Positions 1 to 9,910 of a stretch of DNA of 64,000 nucleotides are shown piece by piece. Position 1 is the stretch's first letter. Each line of letters begins with the position of its first letter. A program made the position numbers and the translations under genes. Origin of the DNA: Erysipelotrichaceae bacterium (GTDB lineage Bacteria; Bacillota_I; Bacilli_A; Erysipelotrichales; Erysipelotrichaceae); the NCBI GenBank assembly GCA_022799495.1, contig JAAWON010000002.1:1-64000 (forward strand), in the 5' to 3' direction. The notes beneath the pieces are model-generated. The model saw only the letters and a list, made by a program, of their open reading frames with translations, searched no databases and was not told the DNA's origin.

Positions 1-520
1 TGTATCTACAGATTGCCTAAATGATGTCTATGTGATTTTTATCAGTAAGCATGATGTGATAGGACAAGGAAAAGCAAGTTATCATATCAATCGAACGATT
101 GCTGAAACAGGAGAGGACTTTGAGGATGGTTCCCACATCATCTATGTAAATGGATCGTATCGAAGGGATGATCCATTTGGAAAGTTAATGCATGATTTAC
201 ATTGTCAAAATCCTGATGAAATGTATTATGAGGAAATAGCGAGGATCACACGCTATTACAAAGAGAACAAGGAGGGAAATGATAAGATGTGTCAAGCGAT
301 GGAAGAATTTGAACAACGCGCAATTCAAAAAGGGATTGTGGTAGGTAGAAAAGAAAGAATGAAAGAAGGGCATAAAAAAGGCAAAAGAGAAGGTATCACA
401 GAAATTGTGAAGCGTATGTTAGCCAGTAAGAATTTTACGTTTGAACAGATAGCGCATTTCGCAGGGATCACAATCAATGAAATCCATGAAATTGCACTAG
501 ATGATATAGTTCTCGTATGA
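1..520 (+). CDS. Rpn-family / PD-(D/E)XK nuclease family transposase, C-terminal part (truncated by left window edge)
   Basis: Frame stays open upstream of the listed start (VSTDCLNDVYVIFISKHDVIGQGKASYHINRT...); motifs DVYVIFIS...YHINRT...DGSHIIYVNG...KLMHDLHC are typical of the Rpn/PDDEXK transposase-like family. Confidence 0.8.
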   Translation, partial: VSTDCLNDVYVIFISKHDVIGQGKASYHINRTIAETGEDFEDGSHIIYVNGSYRRDDPFGKLMHDLHCQNPDEMYYEEIARITRYYKENKEGNDKMCQAMEEFEQRAIQKGIVVGRKERMKEGHKKGKREGITEIVKRMLASKNFTFEQIAHFAGITINEIHEIALDDIVLV

Positions 521-651
521 ATATCATCCTAGTGGTATGAAAGATTGCATAAGAAATAATCAGTCGCTTATAAGATACTGTAACCATAACACAAGTTTTT
601 GAAACAAAATGATGGATTTTAAAGCATATAAGATAACCCCATAACACAATT

Positions 652-690
652 AGATGCTTTTGATGAAGCTAATTTCAAAAGCATCTTTTT
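652..690 (+). terminator. Rho-independent terminator
   Basis: AGATGCTTTTGA ... TCAAAAGCATCT stem followed by TTTTT. Confidence 0.7.
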
Positions 691-712
691 ATAACCAATT
701 AGGGCATAAAAA

Positions 713-755
713 GACCGTTGAATATTTCGTATTGAACGAACTTACCAACGGTTAA
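713..755 (-). terminator. Probable terminator of the DtxR-family gene (possibly bidirectional)
   Basis: ACCGTTG ... CAACGGT stem flanked by A/T tracts. Confidence 0.5.
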
Positions 756-790
756 AAATCTGTGTCTGATGATATAACAGCCAAATGTGA

Positions 791-1168
791 TTAAGATTGT
801 TTGCGATGCGCAAGAATATATTGCTTTAAAGCCGCAAAACTTTCATCGCTCAAAGTGTGTTCCATACGACAAGCATCAATCACTGCCACCTGTTCGCTCA
901 CTCCGATATGAATCAAAAATTCACTGATAAACAAGTGCCGTTCATAAATCTTTTCAGCGAGGGCACGACCGGTTTCGCTCAATACCAACTGTGCACTAGG
1001 TTGAATACGTAAATATCCACGCTCTGCCAAAATATGAATGGCCCGTGAAACACTGGGTTTGCTGACGTTCAATTCATTTGCAACATCAACCGAACGCACC
1101 GTTCCTTTTTGCCGTTCAATCATCAAAATCGCCTCTAAATAATCCTCACCGGATTCCTTAATGTTCAT
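791..1168 (-). CDS. DtxR/MntR-family metal-dependent transcriptional regulator
   Basis: MNIKESGEDYLEAILMIERQKGTVRSVDVANELNVSKPSVSRAIHILAERGYL is the canonical DtxR/MntR N-terminal wHTH; start placed at the internal Met of the longer ORF. Confidence 0.85.
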   Translation of the reverse strand: MNIKESGEDYLEAILMIERQKGTVRSVDVANELNVSKPSVSRAIHILAERGYLRIQPSAQLVLSETGRALAEKIYERHLFISEFLIHIGVSEQVAVIDACRMEHTLSDESFAALKQYILAHRKQS

Positions 1169-1302
1169 GATAATCCCTGCTTTCATCCTATTTATTCTAT
1201 CATGAATCAATTCCCCTAGCAACACAAGGACACATTCATCTGGTAGTTTACCGGCCTACTTTCTAGTATAAAAATAAATACATTTGTACCTGCTTGCGAG
1301 CG

Positions 1303-2304
1303 TTACAGTAATTTCGCTAGAATCGCATCTCGATATTCCTCTGTATGCGCAGAGCCATGCAGATCAGGCGTTAATGTAATTCCCTCCTGCAAGACTTGAT
1401 CTACAGCACGATGAATCCGTTTCGCACAATCGCTTTGACCAATATATTCCAGCATCATACAGGCAGACCATAAGAGTGCGGTAGGATTGGCAATATGTTT
1501 TCCGGCAATATCCGGAGCACTGCCATGTACAGCCTCAAACATAGCGTACTCATCCCCCAAATTCGCTGATGGCAATAATCCTAGCCCGCCGATTAAACCA
1601 CTGGTTAAATCAGATACGATATCACCATACAGATTCTCCATTACCAATACATCAAACTCAGCCGGATTCATCACTAACCGCATACAAAGTGCATCTATAA
1701 TCTTATCTTCGGCAATGATATCCGGATACTGCTTCGCAACTTCATAAAAAATATCCAAAAACATTCCATCACACAACTTCATAATATTGGCTTTATGCAC
1801 ACAAGTCACTTTCTTACGCTGATGTGCACGCGCATATGCAAATGCCGCTTCAATGATGCGCTGACTGGCACTACGCGTGATAATCTTAATCGCATGCACC
1901 GTATCCGCATCAATTTGATGCTCCACGCCGGCATACAAATCCTCGGTATTCTCCCGAAAGGTCACAATATCCACATGAGGGAACGGTGTTTTGAGCGCCG
2001 CATTTGCTTTGGCTGGGCGAATATTGGCATATAGATCATAGCGTTTACGCAGTGTAACATTCAAAGAGCGAAATCCTTTTCCAATCGGAGTGGTTATCGG
2101 CGCTTTCAGCAATACACGGTTGCGTTCAAAAGATGCATACGCTGCTTCCGGAATCAAAGCGTTAGTTCGCTCATATTCCTTGGCCCCTACACTAAAACAT
2201 TCAAATGCAACATCAGCATGCGCACCTTCTAAAATACGCATAACCGCATCACTGATTTCCGGACCAATTCCATCCCCCAACATAACCGTTATCTTCTGCG
2301 TCAT
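1303..2304 (-). CDS. icd: Isocitrate dehydrogenase (isocitrate/isopropylmalate dehydrogenase family, NAD type)
   Basis: MLGDGIGPEIS, TFRENTEDLYAGVEHQ, NLYGDIVSDLTSGLIGGLGLLPSANLG, FEAVHGSAPDIAGK motifs. Confidence 0.88.
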   Translation of the reverse strand: MTQKITVMLGDGIGPEISDAVMRILEGAHADVAFECFSVGAKEYERTNALIPEAAYASFERNRVLLKAPITTPIGKGFRSLNVTLRKRYDLYANIRPAKANAALKTPFPHVDIVTFRENTEDLYAGVEHQIDADTVHAIKIITRSASQRIIEAAFAYARAHQRKKVTCVHKANIMKLCDGMFLDIFYEVAKQYPDIIAEDKIIDALCMRLVMNPAEFDVLVMENLYGDIVSDLTSGLIGGLGLLPSANLGDEYAMFEAVHGSAPDIAGKHIANPTALLWSACMMLEYIGQSDCAKRIHRAVDQVLQEGITLTPDLHGSAHTEEYRDAILAKLL

Positions 2305-2310
2305 TACCCA

Positions 2311-3648
2311 TTACCTCTTTTCTATTTCAATATATTGTCGCATTTCTCCGACATACTGAGTGGCCGGACGCATGATCCGTCCATCATATAGTTTATTCTC
2401 AATGTTATGGGCCAGCCAGCCCACCATACGGGCACAAACAAACAATGGCGTATACAGATCATAAGGAATGCCCAATAATTCATAAACAAAACCGCTGTAA
2501 AAATCCACATTGGCACTGACATGTATGCCTTTTTCTGCCAACATCACCTGTTTGGCACATTCTTCAAAGCGCCGATAAAACGCAAAACGCTGTTCTTGGT
2601 GTTTTTCCTGCGCAAGTGAGGGTATCGCCTGTTTCAACAATTCAGCACGAGGATCCGAAAGCGTATAAATCGCATGTCCCATCCCATAAATCAATCCGCT
2701 TTGATCATAAAATTGCTTGTTTAAAATCCCAGTTTGAAGCTGACGAATTTCCTCATCACTCGCATCATAAGGAAGATATTGCAGCACCTGTTTCATCATA
2801 TCACAAACACGAATGTTCGCACCGCCATGACGTGGCCCTTTCAAAGAACCGATAGAACCTGCGAGCGTAGAATAAATATCTGTACCGGTAGAAGCGATGA
2901 CCACATTGGTAAAAGTGGAATTATTTCCTCCACCATGATCCGCATGAAGTACCAGCATCAAATCCAGCAACTGCGCCTCTTGCGCTGTAAATGCACTGTC
3001 ACTACGCAGGAGGTGGAGGATGTTTTCCGCTACCCCAAAATGCGTTTGCGGGTAGTGAATATGCAGGGATTCCTTATCAAAGTGATGCGCTTTCGCATGA
3101 TATGCGTAACAAAGCAGTGATGGTAGTTTTGCAAGAATGGAAAGACCTTGCACCAGCGTATGCGTCGGGGTGGTATCCTCAGGATTGGCATCATAATCAT
3201 ATAAGGATAATACTGCTTGTTGGAGCTGATTCATCAAATGCTTGGATGGTCGCTGTAAAATCGCCGTTTCCAAGAACTGTCCCGGCAATTCATAGTGATT
3301 GGCCAACAGATCACAGAATGCATCCAATTCGCTGCGATTGGGCAAATAACCAAATAACAGTAAAAAACAAGTTTCCTCATATGCATTCACGCGACATTGC
3401 CCCATGCGTCCTTGAATCAAATCACATACTTCAATGCCACGGTAAAATAACTTTCCTTGCGCATCCTGTTTCTTGCCGTTTTGCTTTACGTAGCCAACCA
3501 CATCGGCAATTTTCGTCAATCCGACGCAGACACCGGTGCCATCCTCATTGCGCAGTCCCTTTTTGACATCATATTGTTGGAAAAAGGGATTGGGAATCTC
3601 ATTGTATTGTAATCCCTTTTCATAAAAAGAGCGAAGTTTTTCATCCAT
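2311..3648 (-). CDS. gltA: Citrate synthase
   Basis: Citrate synthase motifs (LHADHGGGNNSTFTNVVIASTGTDIYSTLAGSIGSLKGPRHGGAN; GMGHAIYTLSDPRA); adjacent to icd. Confidence 0.92.
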   Translation of the reverse strand: MDEKLRSFYEKGLQYNEIPNPFFQQYDVKKGLRNEDGTGVCVGLTKIADVVGYVKQNGKKQDAQGKLFYRGIEVCDLIQGRMGQCRVNAYEETCFLLLFGYLPNRSELDAFCDLLANHYELPGQFLETAILQRPSKHLMNQLQQAVLSLYDYDANPEDTTPTHTLVQGLSILAKLPSLLCYAYHAKAHHFDKESLHIHYPQTHFGVAENILHLLRSDSAFTAQEAQLLDLMLVLHADHGGGNNSTFTNVVIASTGTDIYSTLAGSIGSLKGPRHGGANIRVCDMMKQVLQYLPYDASDEEIRQLQTGILNKQFYDQSGLIYGMGHAIYTLSDPRAELLKQAIPSLAQEKHQEQRFAFYRRFEECAKQVMLAEKGIHVSANVDFYSGFVYELLGIPYDLYTPLFVCARMVGWLAHNIENKLYDGRIMRPATQYVGEMRQYIEIEKR

Positions 3649-3835
3649 AAAAGCACCATCCCTTTCAAATTTTCATACATTATATCATGATTTATTTCAA
3701 GTGGCGGAATTTTTTTCAAACTGTGCAAACAAGTGCGTAAATATCTGTTATAATAAATAGCGACTTCATCTTCTTTCATAAACAAGGATTGTGAAGGAAG
3801 TACAATGATATTGTAAAAAAGAAAGGATGATGGGT

Positions 3836-5755
3836 ATGGCAACGTTGACAGAAAAAATCATTCAGGCTCATTTAGTGGAAGGAGAGATGAAAGCCGGTGA
3901 GGTGATCGCCATTCGTATGGATCAAACACTGACACAGGATGCGACAGGAACAATGGCCTATTTACAACTGGAGGCAATGGGTGTTGATCAGGTGAAAACC
4001 GAGTTATCCGTAAGCTATGTCGATCACAACACCTTGCAGAGTGGGTTTGAGAATGCGGATGATCATCGCTATTTACAAAGTGTTGCGGCCAAGCATGGCA
4101 TTTATTTTTCCAAAGTTGGCAATGGTATTTGCCATCAGGTTCATCTGGAACGCTTTGCTAAGCCAATGAAAACGCTGCTGGGCAGTGATTCGCATACTCC
4201 CACCGCCGGAGGAATCGGTTCACTTGCCATTGGAGCGGGCGGTTTGGATGTGGCATGTGCAATGGCTGGACGGCCGTTTCATTTGACCATGCCTAAAATT
4301 GTAGGGGTCGAACTCATCGGATCATTAAAAAAAGGCGTTTCATCCAAAGATATTATTTTAAAACTTCTGTCTATGCTGAGTGTAAAAGGCGGTGTTGGTA
4401 AGGTCATCGAATACTATGGCGATGGTGTAAAAACCTTGAGCATCCCGCAACGTGCTACGATTGCGAATATGGGAGCGGAACTAGGCGCTACCTCATCGCT
4501 GTTTCCCAGTGATGAAATTACTCAACGCTTTTTGCGGATGCAATCACGTGAGGCTGATTTTTATCCCTTATGCGCAGATGCGGATGCGCAATATGCAGAA
4601 CACTACACCATCGACTTAGATACGTTAGAACCTCTAATCGCCATGCCACATAGTCCTGATCATGTGCAAAGCGTAAGTTCGCTTGTAGGTATGCGGGTGG
4701 ATCAGTGTGCAATCGGCAGCTGTACCAATTCCTCCTATATGGATATGATGAGTGTTGCGGCCATTTTAAAAGGGCATGTTGTCCATGATCAAGTGTCGCT
4801 TACCATTTCCCCCGGTTCAAAACAAGTATTAAATATGATTGCGCAAAATGGTGCATTGGCCGATATGATCGCAGCCGGTGCCCGCATTTTGGAAAGCACT
4901 TGCGGCCCTTGTATCGGAATGGGACAATCCCCTTGTAGCAATGCGGTTTCCTTGCGCACCTTCAATCGCAATTTCTATGGCCGTAGCGGTACATTGAGTG
5001 CACAGGTTTGCTTGGTGTCACCCGAAACCGCAGCCATTTCTGCTCTCAAAGGAGTGATCAGCGATCCCCGTGAAGCGGACTATGAACTGCCCCAAGAACC
5101 AGAACAATTCCTGATTGATGATCGCTGTATCATTGCCCCCAACCCGCAAACAGCCGATCATGTAGAAGTAATACGCGGCCCTAATATCAAGCCACTCCCC
5201 AGCAATACACCATTGCCGGATCACTTAGAACAAACGGTATTGTTAAAAGTAGGCGACAATATCACAACGGATCATATTATGCCAGCCGGTGCGAAAGTAC
5301 TTCCCTATCGTTCCAATATTGAAAAGATCGCAACGTTTGTATTCCGCGATGTCAAAGCGAATTTCGCTGATTTATGTAAGGAGAAAGGCGGTGGCTTTAT
5401 AATCGCAGGGCATAATTACGGTCAAGGCTCTTCTCGGGAACATGCGGCGTTGGCACCGATGTATTTAGGAATCAAAGCAGTCATTGCCAAAAGTTTCGCC
5501 CGCATCCATCATGCGAATTTAATCAATTTCGGGATTCTTCCTTTATGCTTTGCCAATGAGGCAGACTATGAACAAGTTCAGGAAGATGATGTCCTTGTCT
5601 TGGATGACCTCCATAATCTTTGCGCAAATGGCACCATTCTTATCAAAAATAAAAGGAGTGGAGTGTTGATTCCTTGTACCTACGCTTTATCACAATTAGA
5701 TATTGGTACACTGTTAGCTGGAGGAACTTTGAATTATATCAAGCAACAGGGGTAA
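3836..5755 (+). CDS. acn: Aconitate hydratase
   Basis: DSHTPTAGGIGSLAIGAGG, IGSCTNSSYMDM, STCGPCIGMGQSP, NYGQGSSREHAALAPMYLG motifs; start set at MATLTEK with an upstream GAAAGG. Confidence 0.92.
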   Translation: MATLTEKIIQAHLVEGEMKAGEVIAIRMDQTLTQDATGTMAYLQLEAMGVDQVKTELSVSYVDHNTLQSGFENADDHRYLQSVAAKHGIYFSKVGNGICHQVHLERFAKPMKTLLGSDSHTPTAGGIGSLAIGAGGLDVACAMAGRPFHLTMPKIVGVELIGSLKKGVSSKDIILKLLSMLSVKGGVGKVIEYYGDGVKTLSIPQRATIANMGAELGATSSLFPSDEITQRFLRMQSREADFYPLCADADAQYAEHYTIDLDTLEPLIAMPHSPDHVQSVSSLVGMRVDQCAIGSCTNSSYMDMMSVAAILKGHVVHDQVSLTISPGSKQVLNMIAQNGALADMIAAGARILESTCGPCIGMGQSPCSNAVSLRTFNRNFYGRSGTLSAQVCLVSPETAAISALKGVISDPREADYELPQEPEQFLIDDRCIIAPNPQTADHVEVIRGPNIKPLPSNTPLPDHLEQTVLLKVGDNITTDHIMPAGAKVLPYRSNIEKIATFVFRDVKANFADLCKEKGGGFIIAGHNYGQGSSREHAALAPMYLGIKAVIAKSFARIHHANLINFGILPLCFANEADYEQVQEDDVLVLDDLHNLCANGTILIKNKRSGVLIPCTYALSQLDIGTLLAGGTLNYIKQQG

Positions 5756-5765
5756 CAGATCAATA

Positions 5766-5803
5766 TACGCAGTGACGACCAGTGAAACGTCCTGCGTTTT
5801 TTT
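5766..5803 (+). terminator. Rho-independent terminator after aconitase
   Basis: ACGCAGTGACG...CGTCCTGCGTTTTTTT. Confidence 0.7.
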
Positions 5804-5986
5804 ATGTGAAAGCCTCATTCATGTACCCCATCATGAAAAAGGAAGCCTTTGTTTTACCTTTACTTGTATGATATACGGATAAACAAATGCTTGGCTGAAT
5901 CAAAGGGTACTGCTTGTTTCTCGATGAAATTTTTGTTACACTAATAGCGAAATCGAATGAACTGTAATCAGAAAGGATGTCTTCCG

Positions 5987-6565
5987 ATGAAATCAAAATT
6001 CATTATTTGTACACTTTGTTTACTTGCTTTATGCGCCTGCACAAAAAAGCAGGATAAACCAAAAGGATGCGGAGACGAACTGGTCTGTGAGGTTGGTCAA
6101 CCTGCCGATATGAGTGCGTATGAAGGATTTATGAATGAAAATCATCAATTCAAAGAAGCATTGATGAATGACTTCCTAATAAAACTGAATAGTGGTGCGG
6201 ATGCTATTTTCTATATTGGCTACTCCACCTGTCCATGGTGTGTAGAAGCACTGCCAATTATGAATGAAGTCGCCCAAGAATTAAATCTGACCATCTATTA
6301 TATTGATAAAAAAGCAGAGACATCTGATCCGGATACAATTCGCGCAGTGGAAGAAGTGCTGGGTGATCGCTTGGATCAGGATGAAGATGGCAAACCACAC
6401 CTTTATGTTCCTTATGTAGTGGTGATGCAAGATGGCGAAATCCGTGCGGATCATACCGGTACGTTGGCAGATCATGATGCGCATGAGCGCAAGATGAACG
6501 AAGCGGAACAAGCAGAATTGAAACAAATCTATACCGAAATGTTTCAAATTTTAACAAGCGAATAA
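5987..6565 (+). CDS. Lipoprotein with thioredoxin-like fold (CPWC motif)
   Basis: Signal MKSKFIICTLCLLALCAC (lipobox LCAC); IGYSTCPWCVEALPIMNEVAQELNLTIYYIDK. Confidence 0.75.
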   Translation: MKSKFIICTLCLLALCACTKKQDKPKGCGDELVCEVGQPADMSAYEGFMNENHQFKEALMNDFLIKLNSGADAIFYIGYSTCPWCVEALPIMNEVAQELNLTIYYIDKKAETSDPDTIRAVEEVLGDRLDQDEDGKPHLYVPYVVVMQDGEIRADHTGTLADHDAHERKMNEAEQAELKQIYTEMFQILTSE

Positions 6566-6599
6566 TGGATTGACAAAAAAAGAAATGTGAGGTCAGCGC

Positions 6600-7964
6600 A
6601 TGAAAACAAGAATTGAACATGATTCCATGGGTGAAGTAGCAGTACCTGCGGATAAATATTGGGGTGCTCAGACACAGCGCAGTTATATGAACTTTCAAAT
6701 TCATGATGAGAAAATTCCCATGGATGTGATTGAAGCATTCGCGCATCTAAAAAAAGCATGTGCAAAGACAAATGCCAAAATGGGTGTACTAAGCCATGAA
6801 AAAGCCACGCTAATCCAAACAGTATGCGATGAAATCCTCGCCCACCAATGGGACGATCATTTTCCCTTGTCGATATGGCAAACCGGTAGCGGTACCCAAA
6901 GCAATATGAATGTGAATGAAGTCATTGCCAACCGCGGTAATGAATTGACAGGACACAAATTGCTTCATCCCAATGATGATGTGAACTGTTCGCAAAGTTC
7001 CAATGATACCTTCCCCAGTGCCATGCATCTTGCGGCTAGTTTAGGCTTGATGAAAAAATTACTTCCGGAATTAAAAGAAATGATACAAACGATGAAAGTG
7101 CTCGAGCAAGCCAATCAAGACCACATCAAGATCGGCCGTACGCACTTGCAGGATGCCGTGCCACTTAGTTTTGCCCAAGAGATCAGTGGCTGGCGAGCTA
7201 TGTTAGAAAACAATTATGAAATGCTTCAAAGTGCCGGAACTTACATCCGCAAATTGGCGATCGGCGCTACGGCAGTCGGTACCGGACTCAACGCTCCCAA
7301 AGGGTTTGGTGAATCCGTCTGTGAAGTGCTCAGTGAACAATTACAAATTCCTTTTATCAGTGACCCCAATCGCTTTCATGCATTGGCAGGTAAAGATGAT
7401 ATCGCATTTGTCCATAGCGCATTGACCATGTTAGCGGCCAATCTCATGAAGATTGCCAATGATATTCGCTGGCTTGCCAGTGGTCCCCGCTGTGGTCTTG
7501 GTGAAATCATGATCCCTGAAAATGAACCGGGGTCCTCGATCATGCCCGGCAAGGTCAATCCCACCCAATGTGAATCTATGACCATGATCTGCGTACAAGT
7601 GATGGGAAATGACGCTGCCGTTTCATTTGCGGCAAGTCAAGGTAATTTTGAATTGAATGTCTTTATGCCAATGATCATCTATAATGTCATGCAAAGCATC
7701 CACCTGTTGAAAGATGGACTGCGCTCATTTCGGATCCACTGTGTCAGCGGTATCAAGGCAAACACCACTCGGATGCAAGAGAATTTAGACCAGTCGCTGA
7801 TGCTGGTAACGGCATTAAACCCTTATATCGGATATGAAAAAGCCGCTGCTTGTGCAAAAAAAGCATATCAAGCGAACTGCTCATTAAAAGAAGCCTGTGT
7901 TGCCCTTGGCTATTTGAGTGAAAAAGAATTTGACGCTTATGTCAAGGCTGAAGAAATGATCTGA
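6600..7964 (+). CDS. fumC: Class II fumarate hydratase
   Basis: WGAQTQRS, QTGSGTQSNMNVNEVIANR, GSSIMPGKVNPTQCE signature. Confidence 0.94.
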   Translation: MKTRIEHDSMGEVAVPADKYWGAQTQRSYMNFQIHDEKIPMDVIEAFAHLKKACAKTNAKMGVLSHEKATLIQTVCDEILAHQWDDHFPLSIWQTGSGTQSNMNVNEVIANRGNELTGHKLLHPNDDVNCSQSSNDTFPSAMHLAASLGLMKKLLPELKEMIQTMKVLEQANQDHIKIGRTHLQDAVPLSFAQEISGWRAMLENNYEMLQSAGTYIRKLAIGATAVGTGLNAPKGFGESVCEVLSEQLQIPFISDPNRFHALAGKDDIAFVHSALTMLAANLMKIANDIRWLASGPRCGLGEIMIPENEPGSSIMPGKVNPTQCESMTMICVQVMGNDAAVSFAASQGNFELNVFMPMIIYNVMQSIHLLKDGLRSFRIHCVSGIKANTTRMQENLDQSLMLVTALNPYIGYEKAAACAKKAYQANCSLKEACVALGYLSEKEFDAYVKAEEMI

Positions 7965-7977
7965 TCGGATACAAAAA

Positions 7978-8009
7978 ACATGCGTTGCACTACAAATCGC
8001 ATGTTTTTC
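7978..8009 (+). terminator. Rho-independent terminator after fumC
   Basis: ACATGCG...CGCATGTTTTTC. Confidence 0.65.
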
Positions 8010-8091
8010 TTTCTTTTATCTTCACTTCTTCAAACAACCACACGCTTCCCTCATTGGCCAATCAAGTGCCATTGCCTACCTATGTATACAC

Positions 8092-8706
8092 TTATGAATG
8101 AGTTTCCTTCACTATGACTTCATGATCTTGCGCTGCCAATTCTTTTTCTCTATCTCTATTGACACGCTCATAATTTTTAATAAAAGAACGATAATAAAGA
8201 ACTGTATAAATATTAGCACTCCCATCTAAAATCAATAAAAAACTAAAATAGTTCGCTAACAGGCTACCCAGATCCACCAGCACCAAGACAATCCCCAGCA
8301 CAATCGGTACGATTGCCAGCAACGTATGGACTTTCCATTTCGCATCATTCACCCTTAACAAATTCATACTGTATTGTAAGCGCAATATACTATCTAATAC
8401 AATTAGGGATGCGATGACCGGACGATAATTCTCCACGATAAATTCTGCCTTATTAAACACCACCAAACCGCCAAACAGCAGTAACAAGCCCAAAGAAAAG
8501 GAAAAATCCTGTGGTTTCATATAATCCTTTTTCAAGCAATAACTCAAGATCTGTAAACCACCGATGATGGTAATCGCAATTCCCGCAATGCGAAAGAAAC
8601 TCAAGAACTCCTGTGCCTCCACTCGATAAGAGACAAAGGCAAAGATGAAATAAAAAGCAGCCAATACAATTAGTTTCCAATTCTCAATTTTAATGTTCAT
8701 ATCCAT
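8092..8706 (-). CDS. DUF308/HdeD-like multi-pass membrane protein
   Basis: Several hydrophobic segments with the spacing and composition of DUF308 proteins. Confidence 0.6.
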   Translation of the reverse strand: MDMNIKIENWKLIVLAAFYFIFAFVSYRVEAQEFLSFFRIAGIAITIIGGLQILSYCLKKDYMKPQDFSFSLGLLLLFGGLVVFNKAEFIVENYRPVIASLIVLDSILRLQYSMNLLRVNDAKWKVHTLLAIVPIVLGIVLVLVDLGSLLANYFSFLLILDGSANIYTVLYYRSFIKNYERVNRDREKELAAQDHEVIVKETHS

Positions 8707-8983
8707 CTACCTCAATTCTTGTTTCATCATACCACGCCTTATAGGAAGAAATCAATACCAAAATAAAGCCCTTGCCCTCCTTATGGATGAAATACTTAAA
8801 ACAGATAGAACTACCTCTGTTCTCATAAAGTTTTCATTATAGGAATGATCACACTTGTATCCTTCTTGTATTGGCATTTATCAAACAATCGGTTATACTA
8901 GATTCCATACAGATCATCTTGATACAGGAAGGATCCAAAAGCGACTGGTATTATGTCGTTACACATAGATTGGAAGTGCAACC

Positions 8984-9784
8984 ATGAAACAAAGAAAATT
9001 ATTGGTGTGTGATGTGGATGGAACGCTCTTTGACCTCCATACGCATACAATTCCTGCATCCGCAATTACCGCCATCCGACAGGCAAGAATAAACGGTTAT
9101 CGTTTTGTGATTGCCAGTGGGCGGGTACATTATGGCTTAGGCAAAGCATTGAATGCGTTAAAACCCGATGATACGATTGCGGTCAATGGCGCTGTCCTAG
9201 TGAACCAACAAGGTCAACTGCTTGCCCACCATGATCTTTGTCTTGCGGATATTGAGGAATTGTGCACCTTTGCCCGTCATCATCAAGCCGGCCTCCTGTT
9301 AAAAGGGTTAGAACATATGTATATCTATCAGTATGAGGATAAAATAGATTGGATCAAAGCGCAACGAGCCAGTGATATCGGTGATGCGCCCTTTTGTGCT
9401 TGTTCCACGCAAGACATCCATTTACATGCCCCGATTCAAAGTGCCAGCATTCATGCAGATCCCAATGCGATCGCTGCCACATTCGCACATCATCCTACCA
9501 TGGCTTTCCTGCCATATAGTGAAAATGGTTTTGATGTTGTGCCAAAAGGAATCCATAAAGGCATTGCACTACAAGAATTGATGCGCCATTATGCCATTGA
9601 TCCGGCAGATGTTGTCTGTATTGGCGATAACTACAATGACTTAGAAATGATGAAACAAGCCGGTTATGCCATCGCCATGGGCAATGCGGTGGATACGATC
9701 AAAGCACATGCGGATTTTATTACCACGCCAAGTCATCAAGATGGAATTTATCATGCATTGGCACATTTGGGATGTCTGTCATAA
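8984..9784 (+). CDS. Cof-type HAD-IIB family hydrolase
   Basis: CDVDGTLFD, FVIASGR, KGIALQEL, CIGDNYNDLEMMKQAGYAIAMGNA motifs. Confidence 0.9.
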   Translation: MKQRKLLVCDVDGTLFDLHTHTIPASAITAIRQARINGYRFVIASGRVHYGLGKALNALKPDDTIAVNGAVLVNQQGQLLAHHDLCLADIEELCTFARHHQAGLLLKGLEHMYIYQYEDKIDWIKAQRASDIGDAPFCACSTQDIHLHAPIQSASIHADPNAIAATFAHHPTMAFLPYSENGFDVVPKGIHKGIALQELMRHYAIDPADVVCIGDNYNDLEMMKQAGYAIAMGNAVDTIKAHADFITTPSHQDGIYHALAHLGCLS

Positions 9785-9910
9785 GAATATCTTATTTAAA
9801 AATGTTAATTTTATTATTTTACCCTTGACTTAAAGCAAACTCCAAGTAGTATGATTATGCGCAAAGGGTTCTGTATTCCCTTTTCTAATAGAAACAACAG
9901 GAGGAACTTT

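Noticed and set aside
2991-3566. 191-aa + strand ORF opposite citrate synthase
   Set aside because: Antisense shadow ORF; no independent RBS or domain signal.
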